A DNA stretch of 64,000 nucleotides from Myxococcales bacterium (lineage in GTDB: Bacteria > Myxococcota_A > UBA9160 > SMWR01). Location: assembly GCA_022561775.1 (NCBI GenBank), contig JADFQO010000001.1, positions 1-64,000 on the forward strand, read 5' to 3'. Position 1 is the stretch's first letter; the number at the start of each line of letters is the position of its first letter. A program made the translations under genes and the position numbers. The notes beneath the pieces are model-generated. The model was given only the letters and a program-made list of their open reading frames with translations. It searched no databases and was not told where the DNA came from. Of the stretch, positions 1 through 7,843 are shown in pieces.

Positions 1-765
1 GGCGCCGACAACGGCCACCGTCGCCGCAAGCTTGAAAGCGACGAACAGATACGGCGTCGATGCCGGCAGGCGGAGCCTCACCAGCGTCTGGTTGGGTGTC
101 GCCGCGTAGGACGCCATCAACTCCACATCCTCTGGAGCCGGCGAGTGCAGGCCCCTCAGACCGTTGACCGCAACGGGAAAAAAGGTCAGATAGGTAGCGA
201 TGAGCGCCACCGACATCCAGTCCTCCCATGTGAATGGCAACCAGTCCAGGCTGGTTCTCCCCCAGATGATGACGATGGGTGCTATCGCCACCAGAGGGAT
301 GGTCTGCGAGGCGATGATGTAAGGAGAGACCCCGCGCTCGAGCCACTTCGACCTCAGCAGCAGGACGGCGATCCCGATACCAAGGATCACACCGAGAAAG
401 AAGCCGAGCGCCGCCTCACGCAAGGTGAATAGCGCGGCCTCGAGAACGAACACGCCCAACGGCTTGGCATTGTTGCGTTGCGGAGGAACACTCACTTCGG
501 CAGCGATATCGAGAAGGGGTGGCATCGTCAGATCGTCGGAACGAGGGAGAAACGATCCGACGACCGGCCACTCTGTCTGGGCGTCGTCGATGGCGCCACC
601 AAAAGCCTTGTACCCGGTGTAGGCGAAGGCGAGAACGACCAGAAAGGAGACGAACACGGCCACACGGCGGACCGCCATCCGAATGGCGACCCGTCGTTCA
701 TAACGACGCACCTCGTCGGTGACGGCGGCGCTTGTGCCGGGGTCTGAAGAGGCGCCGATCGTCAC
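1..765 (-). CDS. ABC transporter permease, NitT/TauT (SsuC/ThiX) type, partial
   Basis: The reverse strand is open for 255 codons from a GTG at 765 to the left edge, so the C-terminus is missing. Residues about 25-45 form a first membrane segment (RMAVRRVAVFVSFLVV), followed by further hydrophobic segments (FFLGVILGIGIAVLLL, SVALIATYLTFFPVAV). Near the cut end the stretch YAATPNQTLVRLRLPAST is the EAA-type loop that docks on the ATPase in binding-protein-dependent permeases. The family imports sulfonates, nitrate, taurine or pyrimidine precursors with a periplasmic binding protein and an ATPase, neither of which is in view. The start lies 6 bp after the MmsA-type dehydrogenase stop, so the two are probably co-transcribed and the transported compound may feed that enzyme. 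The substrate cannot be read from the sequence. Confidence 0.85.
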   Translation of the reverse strand, partial: MTIGASSDPGTSAAVTDEVRRYERRVAIRMAVRRVAVFVSFLVVLAFAYTGYKAFGGAIDDAQTEWPVVGSFLPRSDDLTMPPLLDIAAEVSVPPQRNNAKPLGVFVLEAALFTLREAALGFFLGVILGIGIAVLLLRSKWLERGVSPYIIASQTIPLVAIAPIVIIWGRTSLDWLPFTWEDWMSVALIATYLTFFPVAVNGLRGLHSPAPEDVELMASYAATPNQTLVRLRLPASTPYLFVAFKLAATVAVVGA

Positions 766-771
766 CGATCG

Positions 772-2262
772 CTACTCGTTCTCTGGGAACCCGAGATCCA
801 CCTTGCTCGTAGCCGGGTCGGGCCACCGACTCGTGATCACTTTGGCCTTGGTATAGAAATCGATCCCCTCGGGCCCGTAGGCGTGTGACTGGCCGAACAA
901 GGAGTTCCCCCAGCCCCCGAACGAGTAGTAGGCAACCGGCACCGGGATCGGAACGTTGATCCCGACCATCCCGGCCTGCGCCTCGACCTGGAATCGCCTG
1001 GCGGCACCGCCGTCGCGGGTGAAGATCGCCGTCCCGTTCCCCCACTCGCTGTCCGAGATGAGCTTGATGGCGTCGTCGTAGCTATCGACGCGGGTAACGC
1101 CAAGCACCGGGCCGAAGATCTCGTCGTCATAGGCCCGCATCCCCGGCTTCACATGGTCGATCAGCGACGGGGCGAGGTAGAAACCGTCGCCGTCGAATTT
1201 CTGGTCCCTTCCGTCGACGACGACCGTGGCTCCCTCGTCTCGGGCACCCTCCACATACGAGGCAACCCGGTCCCGGTGCTCCCGGGTGATGAGCGGGCCC
1301 ATCTCCGTCCCTGGCATCGTCCCGTCCCCGACCTTGACCGCGGGGATCCGGGCCTGGATGGCAGCAACCAGCGGATCTGCCGCCGTCCCGACCGCAACGA
1401 CGACCGAGATCGCCATGCAGCGCTCACCCGCCGAACCGTACCCCGCCGAAACAGCGGCATCCGCCGCGAGTTCCATATCGGCGTCGGGAAGCACGAGCAT
1501 GTGATTCTTGGCGCCGCCGAGCGCCTGCACCCGTTTGCCCGTGCGCGTTCCGCCCTCGTAGATGGCACGCGCAACCGGTGTCGATCCCACGAAGCTGAGC
1601 GCGGCAACGTCGGGATGCTCGACGAGGCGCTCCACGGCCACGCGATCTCCCTGGATGACGCTGAATATACCGTTGGGAAGCCCCGCCTTCGCGAAGAGCT
1701 CGGCGAGTCGGATCGACAGAGAGGGGTCTTTTTCGGAAGGCTTCAGGATTGCGGCGTTGCCACAAGCGATCGCAATCGGAACCATCCACAGCGGCACCAT
1801 CGCCGGAAAGTTGAAGGGCGTGATGCAGCCCACGACACCGAGCGGTTCGCGCACCGACATCAGATCCACGCCGGTCGACACCTGCTGTGACTGGTCTCCC
1901 TTCAGCAGCTGGGCGATCCCGCAGGCGAACTCGACGGTCTCGAGTCCGCGCTGCACTTCGCCGCGCGCATCGGGCTGGGTCTTGCCGTGCTCGCTCGCGA
2001 TCAACTCCGCGAGTTCGTCCGTCGCCGCGTCGAGCAGGTTTCGGAATTGGAACATGATCTTCGTGCGCTTGGTGAGCGACGCATCTCGCCACTCGGGAAA
2101 TGCGGCGCTCGCCGCGGCGACCGCGCGGTCGACTTCTTCGACGCTCGCGTACGCGACGCGCGCCTTCTCGACTCCGGTTGCGGGGTTGAAGACGGGACCG
2201 GTACGGTCCGATTGGCCATCCTGGGGCTTCCCATCAATCCAATGGGCAATGGTCTCAGACAT
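772..2262 (-). CDS. mmsA: CoA-acylating methylmalonate/malonate-semialdehyde dehydrogenase
   Basis: 496 residues, the usual length for MmsA/IolA. The enzyme oxidises methylmalonate semialdehyde (or malonate semialdehyde) with NAD and CoA to propionyl-CoA (or acetyl-CoA), in valine, inositol, beta-alanine or pyrimidine breakdown. The oxyanion Asn is N151 (PFNFP) and the nucleophile is Cys282 in GERCMA. The glutamate general base of ordinary aldehyde dehydrogenases is absent from the GGAKNH stretch (about 249-254), which is the hallmark of the CoA-dependent MmsA branch. A purine-rich GAGGAGA precedes the ATG. The gene is divergent from a PuuR-like regulator and is followed at 6 bp by an ABC permease, so an uptake-plus-degradation operon is likely. 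Propionyl-CoA made here could enter the mesaconyl-CoA genes 2 kb away; that link is inference. Confidence 0.92.
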   Translation of the reverse strand: MSETIAHWIDGKPQDGQSDRTGPVFNPATGVEKARVAYASVEEVDRAVAAASAAFPEWRDASLTKRTKIMFQFRNLLDAATDELAELIASEHGKTQPDARGEVQRGLETVEFACGIAQLLKGDQSQQVSTGVDLMSVREPLGVVGCITPFNFPAMVPLWMVPIAIACGNAAILKPSEKDPSLSIRLAELFAKAGLPNGIFSVIQGDRVAVERLVEHPDVAALSFVGSTPVARAIYEGGTRTGKRVQALGGAKNHMLVLPDADMELAADAAVSAGYGSAGERCMAISVVVAVGTAADPLVAAIQARIPAVKVGDGTMPGTEMGPLITREHRDRVASYVEGARDEGATVVVDGRDQKFDGDGFYLAPSLIDHVKPGMRAYDDEIFGPVLGVTRVDSYDDAIKLISDSEWGNGTAIFTRDGGAARRFQVEAQAGMVGINVPIPVPVAYYSFGGWGNSLFGQSHAYGPEGIDFYTKAKVITSRWPDPATSKVDLGFPENE

Positions 2263-2552
2263 CGAGAGATCTCCTCGCTGAACCCCTCAGTCGAGGTTCA
2301 GCCGCACTCGCTGCGGCTTCTTCGAGATGTCCCGGGACGATAGCAGCGGCCTGTTTCGGCGCGTGAACCCGCAGCTGCGTGCAGGTCCGGGCCTGATCGC
2401 AATCGGGCGAGCGTCGGGGCGCTTAATCCCGCGGCGCTGCCCTGGCAAGCCGTGCCCTCCGCCGTGGTTCCGGATCGTCGTAGCTCGCTGATCGACAAGT
2501 CTTCCGCCGTTTACTTCGATTAACAAGGCTTTTCCTTTGTCCACGCAAGTTA

Positions 2553-2581
2553 TTGATTTTAAAGGGTGAAAGTTATAAACT
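2553..2581 (+). promoter_or_regulatory. Candidate sigma70 promoter of the XRE-cupin regulator
   Basis: TTGATT at 2553-2558 and TAAACT at 2576-2581 are separated by 17 bp and stand 35 bp before the ATG at 2617. The -10 hexamer overlaps the left arm of the inverted repeat at 2578-2594, which would fit negative autoregulation. The call rests on hexamer match and position only. Confidence 0.45.
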
Positions 2582-2594
2582 ATTATGAATAGTT
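2578..2594. promoter_or_regulatory. Inverted repeat, candidate operator for the XRE-cupin regulator
   Basis: AACTATT (2578-2584) and AATAGTT (2588-2594) are perfect 7-bp inverted arms around ATG. The site lies in the AT-rich part of the divergent region, overlaps the candidate -10 box and is 22 bp before the regulator start. An HTH_XRE dimer commonly binds such short palindromes. Confidence 0.5.
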
Positions 2595-2616
2595 AACACC
2601 TTGACGGAGTCTCCCC

Positions 2617-3165
2617 ATGGCGATCGACGTTGGCCCCCGGCTACGCGAGCTGCGCGAGCGCAGCGGACTTTCACAGCGCGCGCTCGCGAAGCGCAGCCGC
2701 ATCAGCAACGCGACGATCTCCCTGATCGAGTCGAACAAGTTAAACCCGTCGGTCGCGGTCCTCAAGCGCATTCTCGACGGTGTCCAGATGGACCTCTCCA
2801 CATTCTTCGCCACCAAAGCTTCCGAATCGGAGCCCGTCGTCTACCGCGAATCCGAATTGGTGGAGATCGGGCGCGGCAAGATCTCCTACTGGCAGGTGGG
2901 GGGCGAACTCGCGGGCCGGAGCATGCAGATTCTCCACGAGCGCTACGCACCGGGAGCGGACACCGGCAAGGTCACGCTGCACCACAAGGGAGAGGAGGGC
3001 GGTGTGGTGATCCGCGGCCATCTGGAGCTCACCGTGGACGGCAAGCGCTACCTACTCGGTCCGGGTGATGCGTATTATTTCGACAGCTCACGTCCGCATC
3101 GATTTCGAAATGGTGGTCCCGAAGAGTGCGAGATCGTGAGCGCGTGCAGCCCGCCGAGTTTGTGA
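2617..3165 (+). CDS. XRE-family transcriptional regulator with C-terminal cupin (PuuR-like)
   Basis: 182 residues. Residues 7-61 are a helix-turn-helix of the XRE type (LRELRERSGLSQRALAKRS, then ISNATISLIESNK); residues about 105-178 are a cupin barrel (GEEGGVVIRG, GPGDAYYFDSSRPHRF) that would bind a small effector. This two-domain layout is that of PuuR and related repressors of amine and amino-acid catabolism. It is transcribed away from mmsA, and an amine-oxidase gene (PuuB-like) lies 4.7 kb downstream. The likely role is repression of mmsA and its permease until an amine- or amino-acid-derived inducer binds the cupin; the effector is unknown. The ATG at 2617 has a GGAG about 7 bp upstream. 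Confidence 0.88.
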   Translation: MAIDVGPRLRELRERSGLSQRALAKRSRISNATISLIESNKLNPSVAVLKRILDGVQMDLSTFFATKASESEPVVYRESELVEIGRGKISYWQVGGELAGRSMQILHERYAPGADTGKVTLHHKGEEGGVVIRGHLELTVDGKRYLLGPGDAYYFDSSRPHRFRNGGPEECEIVSACSPPSL

Positions 3166-3423
3166 CTCGAAGCCGACACCAGGGGCGAAGCCGCCGAACT
3201 GGCGAACCCGTTCATCGGGCTCCGCTCCCCAGCGATCCAATTCGGCGGCTCGGTGACGACCCGTCTGAAGATCCAGTCCGGTCCGATCCTTCCAACACCG
3301 CGAATTGGAGCCTAAACAGAAGCTGGCGTTTGCGCTTGATCGGAAGCTGATCGTTTCCTGATCTTTATCTGATTTGGGATTCGTGCGGCTTCCAGCGACG
3401 GATGGGCGCAGCTCACGCTGGGT

Positions 3424-4290
3424 CTAGCGCATCGGGAGGTAGCGGTTGAACGCCACTCCGATGCCCTCGCTGATGTGGTCGCTTTCTTTCAGCAGGTCTT
3501 CTTTCAACAAAAGCCCGGGGTTCATCGTGAATTCCGCACTGGTCATGTCGACATTGTGGGCCAGATCCAACCCGCCGTATCGCTGGAAGATCAAATCGCC
3601 ATCCGGACCAAATACCATCACGTGCAACGAAACACCGGAGATATTGATGACGAGTGCACGTGCGAGTCCCTTGGTTTTCGCTTGGTCGGACAGGTTCACG
3701 ACCTTCATTTTCCGAAATACCCCGTCCCATTTGACCGTCCGATCGCGGGACTTGGTAGTGCGATAGACGAGCGACGGTGCAATCACCGCGTCGAAGGAGC
3801 GGGTTTCCGCGAGGTGCGTGACATAGACACGCATCGCTGTTTCAAAATTGTCGTCGAGCGCTTTCAATTCTTTCACCTTTACGATGCTCGCCGCCCATTG
3901 CGCGGTTGCCTCTTTCCTCGAAAACGTCTCGAGCGTCTCGCCGTGATCGCGGATGTAGCCCGCGATGGCGCCGAACATATCGTCCAGCACGGGAATGAAC
4001 TCAGGCTGCGCGTTGATCGTGAGATTTACCGGCAAAACCACGAAGTGCCGGAGTTTTCCTGAGTCGCCCCAATTCCCAATTCTCGAACTAGGGTCACGGG
4101 ATCCGTGGGCACACGCGGACGCAAAGACAGCGAGCGCTACAATCGAGGCGGCGAGTTCCAAGCGAGACCGGACTTTGCGCTCGGGGGTGGCCGCATCGCG
4201 CCACCAGCTGCCTGCTAGCCGTCTGACCACCCGCTGGTCTCCCACTGCCCTGACGCGGCGAATCACGAGTTTACAATTCCGCCCAGCCAT
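3424..4290 (-). CDS. Putative lipoprotein of unknown function
   Basis: I do not recognise the family. The frame from the ATG at 4290 gives 288 residues, but the only hydrophobic segment (ELAASIVALAVFASAC) ends in a lipobox-like Cys at residue 60, too deep for a normal signal peptide. A TTG at 4161 would put that Cys at residue 17 and is a better fit, though no clear ribosome site is visible there. After the Cys the protein has a VVLPVNLTI strand and an LFDLIF-type end (GPDGDLIFQRYGGLDLAHN), giving the look of an outer-membrane or periplasmic assembly-type lipoprotein. It stands alone between the XRE regulator and the CitE-like gene, on the opposite strand to both. Confidence 0.6.
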   Translation of the reverse strand: MAGRNCKLVIRRVRAVGDQRVVRRLAGSWWRDAATPERKVRSRLELAASIVALAVFASACAHGSRDPSSRIGNWGDSGKLRHFVVLPVNLTINAQPEFIPVLDDMFGAIAGYIRDHGETLETFSRKEATAQWAASIVKVKELKALDDNFETAMRVYVTHLAETRSFDAVIAPSLVYRTTKSRDRTVKWDGVFRKMKVVNLSDQAKTKGLARALVINISGVSLHVMVFGPDGDLIFQRYGGLDLAHNVDMTSAEFTMNPGLLLKEDLLKESDHISEGIGVAFNRYLPMR

Positions 4291-4546
4291 ATCTACTCGG
4301 TGATCCGAGCTGAATTTGCTTCGCGTTTCAATCGAACGCTTGGCGAAAACGTCGGGGCTCGCGATCGGCGTTCGATCGTGTGCCTCCGCTCGAGCGGGCG
4401 GGGCGGGTCGTTTTGGGGCGATCTCGGGTATTATGTTCTGACAGCCTTCTTGCGCTCTCGGGCTACGCGCCATCCTCCTAATTTTCGGTGAGGAAGTCGA
4501 ACGTCTGGATCGAGTCCTCCGGTGCGCGGCCACGGGTATCGAACGG

Positions 4547-5443
4547 ATGCGAAAGACCACACAGCTCAGGCGCTCATTGCTCTTCGTACCGGGTGCGGAG
4601 CAGAGGAAGCTCGATCGCTCGCGAGAGGCGACCGCAGACCTCCTCGTCTTCGATCTCGAGGACTCCGTCGCGCCGGACCACAAAGCGCGAGCCCGCGAGC
4701 AGGTCGCGGATCACATCCGAAGCGTCGGATCTGGGGATCCGGAAATGGCCGTTCGAGTGAACCCACCGGAGTCTCCGTACTTCGAAGCGGACCTGGAGGC
4801 GGTGGTTTCGGCCGGCGCGCGGACGATCATGCTGCCGAAATCCGAGAGCCCAGAGGGCCTCGAGAAGGCCTCCGCGACCGCAGCGAGGCTAGAGGCGAAA
4901 CTTGAAGCCCCCAGCGGAAGCGTTAGGTTGCTCGCGCTGGTCGAGACCGCGACTGGAATCTCGCGCGTGGAAGTGCTGGCCAGAGCCGACTCGCGAATCG
5001 ATGCCCTCTGTTTCGGGAATGCGGATTTCAGCCTCGACATGGGGCTCCCCGAGGCCGACCCGTCGACCGGCGTCTTGCTGCACGCGCGTTGTCGCCTCGC
5101 GATCGCCGCTGCCGCTGCGAAGGTGACGCCGATCGACGGAGTCTGCCTGGCGGTAAAAGACGCGGCCGCGTTCTTGGAAGAGGGAAATTTGGCGCTGCGA
5201 CTGGGTTTCGAGGGAAAGCTCTGCATTCACCCGGAACAGGCCGAGATCGCCAATTCGATCTTCACGCCAACCGCCGACCAGATCGAAACGGCGCTGCGGG
5301 TGATCGAGGGCTGGGAGGCCGCGGTTGCGGACGGCAAGGGCGTCTTTCCGCTCGACGGGAAGATGGTCGATCGGCCTCTCGTCGCCATCCAGCAGCAGGT
5401 GATCGATCGCGCGAGACTCGCTGGCATACTCGAAAAAGCGTGA
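4547..5443 (+). CDS. CitE-like malyl-/methylmalyl-/citramalyl-CoA lyase
   Basis: 298 residues of the HpcH/HpaI-CitE family, TIM-barrel enzymes that cleave or form malyl-CoA-type thioesters. Visible family marks are RRSLLFVPG at 8-16, the Asp-Leu-Glu-Asp metal/CoA stretch FDLEDSVAP (about 34-42), a VRVNPP strand, the MLPKSES barrel strand, ALVETATG with the metal-binding Glu, FGNADFSLDMG, and GFEGKLCIHPEQ near the C-terminus. It is 11 bp ahead of a mesaconyl-CoA hydratase and in line with a mesaconyl-CoA CoA transferase, so the substrate is most likely beta-methylmalyl-CoA (glyoxylate + propionyl-CoA) or citramalyl-CoA (pyruvate + acetyl-CoA). It is shorter than Chloroflexus Mcl and closer in size to citramalyl-CoA lyases; I cannot choose between them from sequence alone. 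Confidence 0.85.
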   Translation: MRKTTQLRRSLLFVPGAEQRKLDRSREATADLLVFDLEDSVAPDHKARAREQVADHIRSVGSGDPEMAVRVNPPESPYFEADLEAVVSAGARTIMLPKSESPEGLEKASATAARLEAKLEAPSGSVRLLALVETATGISRVEVLARADSRIDALCFGNADFSLDMGLPEADPSTGVLLHARCRLAIAAAAAKVTPIDGVCLAVKDAAAFLEEGNLALRLGFEGKLCIHPEQAEIANSIFTPTADQIETALRVIEGWEAAVADGKGVFPLDGKMVDRPLVAIQQQVIDRARLAGILEKA

Positions 5444-5454
5444 TTGGAATCGCC

Positions 5455-6510
5455 ATGGACGGGAACCGAACAGTAGACGCGGCGCCGCGAATCATCAGCG
5501 TCGAAGCTCCCTACTTCGAAGACCTGAAGGTGGGTCAGCTCTTTTCGGACGCTCCGGCCGTGACGCTGACCGCGGGACACGCGGCTTTTCACCAGGCGCT
5601 GTTCGGAGATCGGCTGAGACTCTCGCTCGACGCAACCCTCTGCGAAAAAGTAACGGGATCCGCGCGCGCTCTCCTTCACCCGAATGTGATCTGCAACGTC
5701 GCCATTGGACAGAGCACTTCACCAACCCAGCGCGTCAAGGGCAACCTCTTCTACAGGGGCCTCATCCTTCATCGGCCGGTGTTCGTCGGCGACACCCTGC
5801 GCACCTCGACGAAAATTGCCGCCCTCAAACAAAACAAAGCGAAGCCCGGACGTGACGCCACCGGAATGGCGGTCCTCGAGATTCACGTAGATAATCAACG
5901 GGACGAAACCGTCCTTCACTTCTGGCGTTGCGCGATGATTCCGTGTCGCGATCCGAACGCAGTCACCGAAGCGAACGACTCCTTCGACGCCATCCCCGCC
6001 AAACTCGACATGGAACAAGTCGAGGCCGCGGTGCCCGTCGAGTGGCGCCTGGATCATTTCCGACGCGAGATTCCTGGCGAACACTTCGAGGAAATTGAAG
6101 AGGGCAGCCGGTACCAGGTCGAAGCGAGAGATTCGGTCACGTCTGCACCGGAGTTGGCGCGTCTGACGCTCAACGTCGCAAAAGCGCACACCGATGCAGC
6201 GTCCAGCCCGTACGGCAAGCGCCTCGTCTACGGCGGATACACAATCTCGATGGCGTCGGCCCAGATCGCGCGCGCGCTTCCCAACCTCGTGACGCTGCTC
6301 GCGTGGCGGAACTGCGATCACACAGAACCGGTCTTCGAAGGTGACATCTTGCGCACGGAATTTACGATCGACGCGAAGCACTCGCTCCCGAGCGCCGGCG
6401 GCCTCGTCGACCTGCACGCCGTGGTACACGCCACGCGCGGGGATCAGGCGCCGACGCCCGGCGCGGACGACTCGGTGCTCGATTGGCGCGTGATCGGTTT
6501 GATGGCTTGA
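5455..6510 (+). CDS. mch: Mesaconyl-CoA hydratase (beta-methylmalyl-CoA dehydratase), MaoC double hotdog
   Basis: 351 residues from the ATG at 5455, 11 bp after the lyase stop. It has two MaoC-type hotdog repeats: an N-terminal one opening with PYFEDLKVGQLFSDAPAVTL and carrying RGLILHRPVFVGDTLRT, and a C-terminal one with VYGGYTISMASAQIARALP and EPVFEGDILRTEF. The size and the insertion KQNKAKPGRDATGMAVLEIH match Mch of the 3-hydroxypropionate bicycle and the ethylmalonyl-CoA pathway, which interconverts beta-methylmalyl-CoA and mesaconyl-C1-CoA. The FAS1-like Meh that hydrates mesaconyl-C4-CoA is shorter (about 280 residues) and not seen here. The open frame extends upstream but the earlier region is a shadow of the lyase. 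Confidence 0.85.
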   Translation: MDGNRTVDAAPRIISVEAPYFEDLKVGQLFSDAPAVTLTAGHAAFHQALFGDRLRLSLDATLCEKVTGSARALLHPNVICNVAIGQSTSPTQRVKGNLFYRGLILHRPVFVGDTLRTSTKIAALKQNKAKPGRDATGMAVLEIHVDNQRDETVLHFWRCAMIPCRDPNAVTEANDSFDAIPAKLDMEQVEAAVPVEWRLDHFRREIPGEHFEEIEEGSRYQVEARDSVTSAPELARLTLNVAKAHTDAASSPYGKRLVYGGYTISMASAQIARALPNLVTLLAWRNCDHTEPVFEGDILRTEFTIDAKHSLPSAGGLVDLHAVVHATRGDQAPTPGADDSVLDWRVIGLMA

Positions 6511-6532
6511 TACGAGGGGAGGGAGTTCCAAG

Positions 6533-7747
6533 TTGGATGGCATTCTAAGTGGCATGCGCGTGGTCGAGGGATCTGCATTCGTCGCAGCTCCGCTCGGAGG
6601 AATGACGCTCGCCCAGCTCGGGGCAGACGTGATCCGCTTCGATTCGATCGGTGGCGGCCTCGACTACGGCCGCTGGCCGATCACCCCCGACGGCCGCAGC
6701 CTGTTCTGGGCGGGCCTCAACAAGGGCAAACGGTCGATCGCGATCGACATCGGCTCGCCCCGGGGCCAGCAGATCGTCCAGGACCTGATCTGTGCCCCGA
6801 GCGCGGACGGAGGGCTCTTTCTCACCAACTTTCCCGCATGCGGGTGGCTCGACTACAAGTCGCTCCAGGCGAAACGCTCGGATCTGGTGATGGTCAACAT
6901 CTGCGGACATCACGATGGCAACACGGCCGTGGATTATACGGTGAACCCCGCCGTCGGTTTTCCCGCCATCACGGGTCCGAGCGACGACCCGCGCCCCGTC
7001 AACCATCTCCTGCCAGCGTGGGATGCGATTACAGGGCAGATGGCGGCCATCGGATTGCTCGCCGCTGAGCGCCACCGACGCAACACCGGGGAAGGTCAAC
7101 TCGTGCGAATCGCGCTTGCCGACGTGGCCCTCGCGATGATCGGAAATCTCGGCAAGATCGCGGAGGTGATGATCAACGACCAGGACCGCCCGAAAGATGG
7201 CAATTACCTCTACGGGGCTTTCGGCCGCGACTTCGAAACCCGCGAGGGGCAGCGCGTGATGGTGGTGGCGCTGACGGACTCGCAATGGAAGAAACTCGTC
7301 AGAGCCACCAGCATGGAGTCCGCGATCGACGATCTGGGAAAGCGATTCGAACTCGATCTCAGGCAGGTGGGCAACCGGTACCGGGTGCGCCGCGAGATCG
7401 CGAAGATCCTGGAACCCTGGTTCCACGCCCGGATGCTCAATGAGATCCGCGAAATCTTCGACAAGAATCGCGTTTCCTGGGCGCCCTATCGAACCTTGCG
7501 ACAAGTGGTCGAGAACGACCCGGAATGTTCGACCGAGAATCCGATGTTCTCGATGGTGGAACAACCCGGGATCGGGACCTACCTGATGCCGAACTCCCCG
7601 CTGCAATTTAGCGCGTCGCCCCGACTCGCTGCGACCCGCGCTCCCCTGCTCGGAGAACACACCGATGACATCCTCTCGACGGTGCTGCAACTGAGCGACA
7701 GCGAAATCGCCAAGCTGCACGACGAGCACGTCGTCGAGGGACCGTAA
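6533..7747 (+). CDS. mct: Mesaconyl-CoA C1-C4 CoA transferase (2-methylfumaryl-CoA isomerase)
   Basis: 404 residues of the class III CoA-transferase family. The match to Chloroflexus Mct as I remember it is strong along the whole chain: GLRVVEGSAFVAAPLGGMT-type N-terminus, GADVIRFDSIGGGLDYGRW, GLNKGKRSIAIDI, DYTVNPAVGFP, GNYLYGAFGRDFET and MVEQPGIGTYLMPNSPL. The expected catalytic Asp is D164 in PAWDAITGQM. The enzyme moves CoA within mesaconate from C1 to C4, linking mesaconyl-C1-CoA to citramalyl-CoA. The chosen start is TTG at 6533, 10 bp after GAGGGGAGGG; it keeps the conserved N-terminus, while the ATG at 6554 would cut it. It is 22 bp after mch, so the three genes form one operon. Confidence 0.9.
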   Translation: MDGILSGMRVVEGSAFVAAPLGGMTLAQLGADVIRFDSIGGGLDYGRWPITPDGRSLFWAGLNKGKRSIAIDIGSPRGQQIVQDLICAPSADGGLFLTNFPACGWLDYKSLQAKRSDLVMVNICGHHDGNTAVDYTVNPAVGFPAITGPSDDPRPVNHLLPAWDAITGQMAAIGLLAAERHRRNTGEGQLVRIALADVALAMIGNLGKIAEVMINDQDRPKDGNYLYGAFGRDFETREGQRVMVVALTDSQWKKLVRATSMESAIDDLGKRFELDLRQVGNRYRVRREIAKILEPWFHARMLNEIREIFDKNRVSWAPYRTLRQVVENDPECSTENPMFSMVEQPGIGTYLMPNSPLQFSASPRLAATRAPLLGEHTDDILSTVLQLSDSEIAKLHDEHVVEGP

Positions 7748-7843
7748 GGGATCGCGCGCGCTCCATCTATCCCGAGCGGGCGGGCTGGAGCGTCCGGGCC
7801 ACCGCAGAGCGCGGTGGCGCCCGACCGCGTGGTAGAATTCCGC

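Larger units (their letters stand above)
2263..2616. other. Divergent intergenic region between mmsA and the XRE-cupin regulator
   Basis: 354 bp without a supported gene. The right third (about 2540-2600) is AT-rich, unlike its surroundings, and holds a candidate promoter and an inverted repeat described separately. The rest (2263-2540) is GC-rich; the short reading frames in it resemble nothing I know. Confidence 0.6.
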
